This document shows positions 13,722-19,623 of a stretch of 19,623 nt of DNA, piece by piece. Under the pieces are notes generated by a model that was not told the DNA's origin, did not search any database, and worked only from the letters and a program-made list of their open reading frames with translations. The stretch's first letter is position 1. Every line of letters begins with the position of its first letter. The translations under genes were made by a program, and so were the position numbers. Source of the DNA: Candidatus Woesearchaeota archaeon (GTDB taxonomy: Archaea; Nanobdellota; Nanobdellia; Woesearchaeales; GW2011-AR4); NCBI GenBank assembly GCA_016784195.1, contig JADHVE010000020.1:1-19623 (forward strand). The letters run 5' to 3'.

Positions 13722-14885
13722 TTATTGTGCTAGTTTATCAGGACAAAATTTTGTTTTTGATTTAAGGAGTTTGAATACAATATGACATAATTTCTTTGCA
13801 CAGTAGACGTGAGCTTCATCTTTTGATTTTTTCTCAATAGTATGTTTTTTTATAAACAAATTCATGAAATATGAATTAAATCTTTTTAGAGATATTGCAG
13901 ATTGGAAGAAATAATGTCTAAGGTAAGATGATCCACATTTGTTTATATGATTGAATTTTGATTCAAAATTACCCGATTGTGCAAATCTTGGTACAAAATC
14001 AGTAAAGTTATAATATTGATCTCTGTTTTTGAAATAGTCAATATCACCAGTTTCTGCTATGATTCCAGCAGCATAAATTTTATTTAATCCAGCAACTTCT
14101 GCTAAAGGATTAAAGATTTTATCAAAGTGATAATCAATTTTATTTTCAAGAAAAGTTATTTGTTTATCAAGTAATTGAATATTCTCAATAGCAAGTTTTA
14201 TTTCCACATCCATGCCAGGTTTTGGTATACCAAATGTTTCTTTTGCAGATAAAAGAATTTTTTTAGCATGATTATATGAAACATTCTTACTTGATTTTAT
14301 AAGATAATCTCTTATTTCTTGTTCAGTTAAGCGGTTTATTTGATTTAGATCTGTGTATTTTTTCAGAAACTCAAGAGAAGCTTTACCAAACATATCGCTG
14401 AAACATTTTGAATATTCAGGAAAAATAATATGCATATCTCCTTTAATCCGATTTTTTAGTCTTGTTTGTTGACGAATAAGTTTTGTTCTTGTTCTGCAAA
14501 GTTGTTTTAAAAGTGGATATTTATCTGGTAAAATATTATCAGATAGATCTTTTTCTTTAACATAATCTGAAATTATATATGAATCAATTTTATCTGTTTT
14601 AAATTCAAATCCTAAACTCTTTCTATGAGCTTTTGTTCTTTTTGGATTGATTACAGATACATCTGGATATTTTTTATGAAGATGATATAGTATACCATGA
14701 TGATACACTCCGCTACTTTCCATCCCAATCTTAAATTGAGTATCATATTTATCGAGTTTTTTTTGAAATTCTAATATACCTAAATGATTATTTTTAATTT
14801 TAAAAGTTTGTAATTTTTCTTTTTGTTCATTTAGTACACAAACCATATGTGAATCCTTTGCAACATCTATTCCAATATATTTCAT
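13722..14885 (-). CDS. IS110-family transposase (DEDD recombinase)
   Basis: The product has 387 residues. The N-terminal RuvC-like DEDD domain has D7 (YIGIDVAK), E56 (MESSGVYH) and D98/D101 (KTDKIDS); this spacing is, as I recall it, the same as in IS621. A predicted coiled-coil middle (about 125-260) follows. The C-terminal transposase_20 domain has AGLNKIYAAGIIAETGDIDY, FAQSG (S304 is the candidate catalytic Ser) and KCGSSYLRHYFFQSA. It is intact and probably active. It recombines the element into new sites, in the IS110 family guided by a bridge RNA from the element's non-coding end. GGAGGT nine bases before ATG 14885 supports the start. Confidence 0.93.
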   Translation of the reverse strand: MKYIGIDVAKDSHMVCVLNEQKEKLQTFKIKNNHLGILEFQKKLDKYDTQFKIGMESSGVYHHGILYHLHKKYPDVSVINPKRTKAHRKSLGFEFKTDKIDSYIISDYVKEKDLSDNILPDKYPLLKQLCRTRTKLIRQQTRLKNRIKGDMHIIFPEYSKCFSDMFGKASLEFLKKYTDLNQINRLTEQEIRDYLIKSSKNVSYNHAKKILLSAKETFGIPKPGMDVEIKLAIENIQLLDKQITFLENKIDYHFDKIFNPLAEVAGLNKIYAAGIIAETGDIDYFKNRDQYYNFTDFVPRFAQSGNFESKFNHINKCGSSYLRHYFFQSAISLKRFNSYFMNLFIKKHTIEKKSKDEAHVYCAKKLCHIVFKLLKSKTKFCPDKLAQ

Positions 14886-15165
14886 TCTAGCTAAACCTCC
14901 AAATACTTTTTATACAATAAGGGTTTACTACTTTTCACTTGTGTACTTTCGTGATGCACAGTCATTATTTTAATGCTGTAGTCAACTTCATCCACACTTA
15001 AGTGAAAAACCTTGTTGTTTAACATTCAAGCTCGAGGACAAATTTGTCCTGGCTTAGTTTGCAATGCACAAGGTAAACCCTTGGCACAATAAAGGGATAG
15101 AGAAACTGACTACTGCAAATTTTTTTCTATTAACTCAAAAGTAGAGTTTAATTCACTATAGTTGT
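14886..15165 (-). ncRNA. Candidate bridge-RNA region of the IS110 element
   Basis: This non-coding region upstream of the transposase is where IS110-group elements encode their bridge RNA. It is full of inverted repeats: AAGGGTTTAC 14919-14928 with 15073-15082; TTTTCACTT 14932-14940 with 15000-15008; GCTGTAGTCA 14975-14984 with 15107-15116 (one mismatch); the perfect palindrome AGGACAAATTTGTCCT 15035-15050, extended by AAGC/GCTT (15028-15031, 15052-15055); and ATTAACTC/GAGTTTAAT 15129-15152 with one bulge. The exact RNA ends are not visible. No ORF is supported. The DNA from 15234 to 15369 holds only the uvrB promoter. Confidence 0.5.
14895..14900 (-). promoter_or_regulatory. Ribosome binding site of the transposase
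   Basis: On the minus strand GGAGGT lies nine bases before ATG 14885, a full-strength match to the archaeal anti-Shine-Dalgarno that fixes the start. A TATA-like TATAAAAA (14907-14914) is too close for both signals to be used on one transcript, so transcription may begin further upstream. Confidence 0.6.
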
Positions 15166-15233
15166 TTAACATCACGCTGTTATACATTTTTTCTGCAAGA
15201 AAAAAAGCCGAAGGCTTAGTTCAAAAATATTTT
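15166..15233 (+). repeat. Module R of the split composite repeat
   Basis: This is a copy of 12153-12221 with about four substitutions and one gap. It keeps both hairpins (TTTTTTCT/AGAAAAAA and AGCC/GGCT around GAA). It lies about 135 bases upstream of uvrB and directly beyond the inferred end of the IS110 element. Confidence 0.75.
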
Positions 15234-15336
15234 TTGTTCTTATTTAGTAGGATAGGCTTTCTCCTTCTTTTATAAATTTAATTTTTTCCTATTTGAGAAC
15301 TAAAAGGGTGGTTAGTGTTAAATTTACTTTTCCAAA

Positions 15337-15348
15337 GCTTTTAAAAGC
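15337..15348 (+). promoter_or_regulatory. Palindromic TATA-like promoter of uvrBA
   Basis: GCTTTTAAAAGC is a perfect 12-base palindrome whose TTTTAAAA core is about 24-31 bases before ATG 15370, the expected place for an archaeal TATA box on a leaderless message. Its symmetry could also make it a repressor site. Confidence 0.5.
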
Positions 15349-15369
15349 ATATCTTATTCTATTGATTAT

Positions 15370-17376
15370 ATGAAGTTTGTACTAAATCCTCCATTTAAAC
15401 CGGCTGGCGGTCAGCCTGAGGCAATCTCTAAGTTAGCTAAGGGCATAAATAAATATCCAAGGCAGACTCTTCTGGGCATTACTGGTTCTGGTAAAACTTT
15501 TGTTATGGCAAATTTAATTAATAAAGTTAATAAGCCAACTTTGGTGCTTGCACACAATAAGGTTCTTGCTGCACAACTGTATACTGAGCTTAAAGAGTTG
15601 TTTCCAAAAAATCGTGTTGAGTATTTTATTAGTTATTATGATTATTATCAGCCTGAAAGCTACATGCCTGTGTCTGATACTTATATTGAAAAAGAAGCAA
15701 CAGTTAATAAACAAATTGAGAAAATGAGGCTTCATGCGGTTTCTAGTCTTATGTCAAGAGAGGATGTTATTATTGTGGCATCAATTTCTTGTATTTATGG
15801 TCTTGGTGATCCTCAGGATTTTCGGGATATGAGTCTTAAATTTAAAAAAAATACAAAGTTAAATAGATCTGCATTTATTTCTAGACTTGTGGAGATGCAG
15901 TATGAACGTAATGATAATTCTTTAGAATCTGGTAATTTTAGGGTGAGAGGAAGCGTTATTGATATTATTCCTGGTTACGAAGATAACATTCTCCGTGTTG
16001 AACTCGATGATGATAAAATTAAAAATATTTCTGAACTTCATGCAGTTACGGGTGTTCTTATTACAAAAATTAATGAGGTTACTTTATTTCCTGCAAAGCA
16101 GTTTGTTGTTCCTCAAATTAAGCAGGAGCGTGCAATAAACTTGATTAAACAAGAGCTTGAAGATCAATTGCCTGCTCTCGGTTTGCTTGAGTCAGAACGT
16201 CTTCGTAAAAGAGTTAAGTATGATATTGAAATGATTGAAGAAATGGGTTATTGTAATGGGATTGAAAATTATTCGAGGCATTTTGACGGCAGAAAAGTTG
16301 GAAGTCCTCCTAGTACTCTTCTTGATTACTTTCCTAAAGACTTTTTGTTAATTGTTGATGAGTCTCATCAGACTATTCCTCAGTCTAATGCTATGTATAA
16401 GGGAGATTATTCTCGTAAGAAGAATCTTGTTGATTTTGGTTTTAGACTTCCTTGCGCATTTGATAATAGGCCCCTCAAATTTGCAGAATTCGAAAAATAT
16501 TTTAATCATGTAGTTTTTGTTTCAGCAACTCCTGCTGAGTATGAAATCAAGAGTTCTGGTCAAATTGTTGATTTGATTATTAGGCCAACTGGGTTAATCG
16601 ATCCTATTGTTGATATGCGCCCTATAAAAAATCATATTCAGGATATGATCTCTGAGATTAATAAGACTGTTAAACGCGGCGATAGAATTCTTGTGACTAC
16701 CCTTACTAAGAGAATGGCTGAAGATTTGACTGATTATTTATCTAAAGAAGGTGTTCGTGTTAGATACCTGCATTCAGAAATTCAAAGTCTTGAAAGAATT
16801 GAGTTAATCAGGCAGCTTAGAGCAAAAGAATTTGATGTTCTTGTTGGTATTAATTTACTCAGAGAAGGTCTTGATATTCCTGAAGTTTCACTTATATGTA
16901 TTCTTGATGCTGATAAAGAGGGTTTTTTGCGTGATGAGCGTTCATTAATTCAAACTATTGGTAGAGCTTCTCGTAATGTTAATGGTAGGGTTATATTGTA
17001 TGCGAATCGTGAAACTAAATCAATTAAGAGTGCTATGGCAATTACAGCAAATAGAAGGCAAGCACAGATTCAATTTAATAAAAAGAACGACATTAAACCG
17101 CAGTCTATTATAAAGAAGATTGCAGAGAAAAAGAGTGAGCTTAAAGGCATAAAGCATATGGCTACTCGAGATATTGAGAAGAAACTTGCTGAGCTTGATT
17201 CTCAAATGAAGATTTATGCTGAAAATTTAGATTTTGAAAATGCAATTAAATTTCGTGATTTGATTGAACAATTAAGGTTTCAGTTAACACAAACTCAAGA
17301 TCAGAAAAAATATATAAATGGCAAACTTGATCTGAAAAAGAATAATAAATCTAAAAAGAAGGCAACTAAAAGATGA
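15370..17376 (+). CDS. uvrB: Excinuclease ABC subunit B
   Basis: The 668-residue product has the full UvrB layout: Walker A GITGSGKT (residues 36-43), the DNA-gripping beta-hairpin region (89-100, YYDYYQPESYMP), the DESH box (330-333), the helicase motifs VSATPAEYE and IQTIGRASRNVNGR, and a C-terminal UVR domain (about 602-640) that contacts UvrC. UvrB verifies damage handed over by UvrA and recruits UvrC in nucleotide excision repair. The length is normal and all motifs are intact. The UvrABC system is bacterial and is found in only some archaea, so an ancient transfer is likely if the host is archaeal. Its stop overlaps the uvrA start (ATGA). Confidence 0.97.
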   Translation: MKFVLNPPFKPAGGQPEAISKLAKGINKYPRQTLLGITGSGKTFVMANLINKVNKPTLVLAHNKVLAAQLYTELKELFPKNRVEYFISYYDYYQPESYMPVSDTYIEKEATVNKQIEKMRLHAVSSLMSREDVIIVASISCIYGLGDPQDFRDMSLKFKKNTKLNRSAFISRLVEMQYERNDNSLESGNFRVRGSVIDIIPGYEDNILRVELDDDKIKNISELHAVTGVLITKINEVTLFPAKQFVVPQIKQERAINLIKQELEDQLPALGLLESERLRKRVKYDIEMIEEMGYCNGIENYSRHFDGRKVGSPPSTLLDYFPKDFLLIVDESHQTIPQSNAMYKGDYSRKKNLVDFGFRLPCAFDNRPLKFAEFEKYFNHVVFVSATPAEYEIKSSGQIVDLIIRPTGLIDPIVDMRPIKNHIQDMISEINKTVKRGDRILVTTLTKRMAEDLTDYLSKEGVRVRYLHSEIQSLERIELIRQLRAKEFDVLVGINLLREGLDIPEVSLICILDADKEGFLRDERSLIQTIGRASRNVNGRVILYANRETKSIKSAMAITANRRQAQIQFNKKNDIKPQSIIKKIAEKKSELKGIKHMATRDIEKKLAELDSQMKIYAENLDFENAIKFRDLIEQLRFQLTQTQDQKKYINGKLDLKKNNKSKKKATKR

Positions 17377-19623
17377 ATGATTTTATTAAAATTAAAGGAG
17401 CTAGAGAGCATAATTTAAAAAATATTAGTGTTGATATTCCTAGAAATAAGTTTGTTGTAATTACTGGTCTTTCAGGTTCCGGGAAATCTACTCTTGCTTT
17501 TGATACTTTATACGCTGAGGGGCATAGACGTTATGTGGAGTCATTGTCCGCGTATGCTAGGCAATTTTTGGGTTTAATGAATAAGCCTGATGTTGATTCA
17601 ATTGATGGTTTAAGTCCTGCTATTTCAATTGAACAGAAAACTACGTCTAAGAATCCTCGTTCTACTGTTGGAACTGTTACTGAAATTTACGATTATCTTA
17701 GATTGCTATATGCCAGAATTGGAGTTGTTAATTGTCCAAAATGTAATAGTTCAATAAAACCTCAATCATCTGAAAATATTGTGAATTTAATTATGGGTGG
17801 TGCAGGCAAAATTATTATTATCGCACCTATTATTCGTGGTCAGAAAGGAACTCATGAAGGTGTTTATGATGATTTAAGGAAAGAGGGTTTCACAAAAGTT
17901 CGTGTTGATGGTAAAGTTTATGATATTGCAACTGTTAAAGATGAGTTAAAACTTGAGCGTTATGAAAAACATTGGATTGAAGCAGTTATTGATACTATTA
18001 CAATATCTGATGATGAAAGACTTAGGATTAGTGAGGGTGTTGAACAAGCATTGCATATTGGAAAAGGCAGAATAATTATTGTTGACATTAAAGCTGCAGC
18101 TATTGTTAAAAAGGATTCTAAAAAAGAACTTGATCGTGGTCTTGGTGAAACTATCTATACAACACATGGTACTTGCCCTAATCATCCTAATGTTGTTTTT
18201 GAGCCTCTTGAGCCCCGTATGTTTTCATTTAATAGTCCATATGGAGCATGTTTAGATTGTCATGGTCTTGGTGAAATAGAGCAAATTTCTGAGGATTTGG
18301 TAATTCCTGATAAATCTATTTCGATTATGGATGGTGCTATTGCTGTTTATGGGAAGATGGAAGTTTCATGGAGAATACAGCAAATGTCTGCTGTTGGAAC
18401 AAAGTATGGTTTTGATGTATTCACCCCTATAAACAAATTTTCTAAAGAACAGCTTGATATTTTACTTTATGGGACTACTGATCCAATTAAGGCTAAGTGG
18501 TCTAATGGTGCAACCATGAATCTTAATAATGGTTGGGAAGGGATAATTCCTCAAACAATGAGGTTATACAAGCAGACTGAATCTGAATGGCGTAAGCAAA
18601 ATATTTCTAAATTCATGTTATCAAAGCAGTGTAAGACTTGTAACGGTAAGAGATTAAAAGATATTGTTCTTGCAGTAAAAGTAGCTAATAAATCTATTAT
18701 TGAGATTACAGAGTTCAGTATTGATGATGCATGTATTTTTTTTAAAAATTTAAATGAATCCTTAAATGAAAAAGAGATGTTTATTGCAAAGCAAGTGTTA
18801 AAGGACGTTAATGAACGGTTAGGATTTATGAAAAATGTAGGTCTTGGGTATTTATCTTTATCTAGGTCTTCAAGAACTCTTTCAGGTGGTGAAGCGCAGA
18901 GAATCAGACTTGCAACACAAGTTGGTTCAAATTTAATGGGTGTTATGTATATTCTTGATGAACCATCAATTGGACTGCATCAAAGAGATAATAATAAATT
19001 AATTGATACTCTTCATCAACTTCGCGATATTGGAAATACTTTAATTGTTGTAGAACATGATGAAGATACTATTAAACGAGCAGATTATATCATTGATATG
19101 GGTCCAGGCGCAGGAGTTCATGGCGGGCACATTACTGCAAGAGGGACTTTAAAAGAAATCTGTAAAAATAAAAATAGCATAACAGGAGATTATTTATCTG
19201 GAAAGAAAAAGATAGACATTCCAGCATCTCGAAGAAAACCAGTTGGACAAATCAATGTAAGTGGTGTTACTGAGAATAATTTAAAGAATTTCGATGTAGA
19301 TTTGCCTATTGGTGTGCTTTGTAGCATTACCGGAGTTTCAGGTAGCGGTAAATCTACTTTAATGAATCAAACATTGATGCCTTATATGAGAAAATATTTT
19401 GGAGAAAAAGTTGATAGAATCGGAAAATTCAAAAAAATAGAAGTTCCAAAGGATGTTCACAATGTTATAATTATTAATCAAGATCCAATCGGTAGAACTC
19501 CCAGAAGTAATCCTGCAACATATACAAAAATATTTGATGATGTTCGTAAATTATTTGCTGCAACTAAAGATTCTAAAGCTCGAGGATATAAAGAAGGGAG
19601 ATTCTCATTTAATGTGAAGGGGG
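17373..19623 (+). CDS. uvrA: Excinuclease ABC subunit A (5' part, cut by window edge)
   Basis: The frame is open from ATG 17373 to the window end: 750 residues of the usual 940 or so. It shows the first Walker A (GLSGSGKST, 32-40), the damage- and UvrB-binding insert, a zinc module, a signature motif (TLSGGEAQRIRLATQ), Walker B (MYILDEPSIGLH) and the second Walker A (GVSGSGKST). It stops just before the second zinc finger (sequence ends RFSFNVKGG). UvrA is the damage-sensing ATPase dimer of excision repair. The ATG overlaps the uvrB stop by four bases, so translation is coupled. The first zinc module has C268-x2-H271 in place of the usual CxxC, paired with C293-x2-C296. Confidence 0.97.
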   Translation, partial: MNDFIKIKGAREHNLKNISVDIPRNKFVVITGLSGSGKSTLAFDTLYAEGHRRYVESLSAYARQFLGLMNKPDVDSIDGLSPAISIEQKTTSKNPRSTVGTVTEIYDYLRLLYARIGVVNCPKCNSSIKPQSSENIVNLIMGGAGKIIIIAPIIRGQKGTHEGVYDDLRKEGFTKVRVDGKVYDIATVKDELKLERYEKHWIEAVIDTITISDDERLRISEGVEQALHIGKGRIIIVDIKAAAIVKKDSKKELDRGLGETIYTTHGTCPNHPNVVFEPLEPRMFSFNSPYGACLDCHGLGEIEQISEDLVIPDKSISIMDGAIAVYGKMEVSWRIQQMSAVGTKYGFDVFTPINKFSKEQLDILLYGTTDPIKAKWSNGATMNLNNGWEGIIPQTMRLYKQTESEWRKQNISKFMLSKQCKTCNGKRLKDIVLAVKVANKSIIEITEFSIDDACIFFKNLNESLNEKEMFIAKQVLKDVNERLGFMKNVGLGYLSLSRSSRTLSGGEAQRIRLATQVGSNLMGVMYILDEPSIGLHQRDNNKLIDTLHQLRDIGNTLIVVEHDEDTIKRADYIIDMGPGAGVHGGHITARGTLKEICKNKNSITGDYLSGKKKIDIPASRRKPVGQINVSGVTENNLKNFDVDLPIGVLCSITGVSGSGKSTLMNQTLMPYMRKYFGEKVDRIGKFKKIEVPKDVHNVIIINQDPIGRTPRSNPATYTKIFDDVRKLFAATKDSKARGYKEGRFSFNVKG

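Larger units (their letters stand above)
13531..15165 (-). mobile_element. IS110-family insertion sequence
   Basis: The element holds one transposase gene on the minus strand with about 190 bases of non-coding DNA on its 3' side and about 280 on its 5' side. Its ends are inferred, not seen as terminal repeats: module L stops at 13530 and module R resumes at 15166, whereas the two are contiguous at 12093-12221. IS110 elements lack the usual terminal inverted repeats and target duplications, so this comparison is the best available boundary evidence. Four bases (12149-12152) of the complete copy are in neither flank, so the ends may be off by several bases. Confidence 0.65.

Noticed and set aside
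14886..15165. tRNA or tRNA-like gene in the IS110 upstream region
   Set aside because: No cloverleaf, no T-loop motif and no acceptor stem could be assembled from the inverted repeats.
12093..15233. Repeat pairs read as a CRISPR array or as ends of a composite transposon
   Set aside because: There are too few copies, with irregular spacing and no cas genes. The two flanking modules are different halves of one repeat, not matching transposon ends.

Overview
The window is AT-rich and most likely archaeal. Many genes have an archaeal TATA-like box (TTTAAATA, TTTATATATA, TTTATAAA) about 25-35 bases before the start codon, and several starts have the archaeal-type Shine-Dalgarno core GGTGAT or GGAGG. 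The mix of small membrane and lipoproteins, a superoxide-reductase-type desulfoferrodoxin, DsbA-like proteins and bacterial-type UvrAB would suit an anaerobic or microaerobic archaeon, possibly of the DPANN/Woesearchaeota kind. The lineage is inference; no rRNA is present to settle it.

Layout. 1-352 is non-coding with two strong hairpins. A MATE-family transporter (353-1690) and a small lipoprotein (1765-2187) follow on the + strand. On the - strand lie desulfoferrodoxin (2199-2582), a three-gene TPM / nucleotidyltransferase-like / LemA operon (4905 down to 2793), and a coupled pair made of a membrane-anchored DsbA-like oxidoreductase and a thioredoxin-fold lipoprotein (6324 down to 5123). 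An SdpI-like membrane protein (-) and a membrane-bound winged-helix regulator (+) are divergent around 7202-7516. A + strand copper cassette follows (8176-12055): a CopZ-like chaperone, a HMA-TauE/SafE-cupredoxin fusion, and a Cu+ P1B ATPase. Then come a Cys-rich membrane-anchored protein (-), an AbrB/RelE-type toxin-antitoxin pair (+), an IS110-family insertion sequence (-) and the uvrB-uvrA operon (+). uvrA runs off the right edge.

The least expected structure is a composite intergenic repeat of about 130 bp. One contiguous copy (left module L plus right module R) sits at 12093-12221 downstream of copA. A second copy is split: L at 13473-13530 just after the toxin gene, R at 15166-15233 before uvrB, with the IS110 element between. 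This fits insertion of the IS into a repeat copy and gives an estimate of the IS ends (about 13531-15165). Partial L or R copies lie at 7288-7339, 12792-12831 and probably, inverted, at 6464-6490. The 280-base non-coding region upstream of the IS110 transposase is dense in inverted repeats and is a candidate bridge RNA locus.

Functionally, the copper cassette, the two thiol-disulfide proteins and the superoxide reductase point to handling of metal and redox stress at the cell surface. The membrane-bound winged-helix protein, with two cysteines in its short extracytoplasmic loop and lying just upstream of the copper genes on the same strand, is a plausible but unproven regulator of them.
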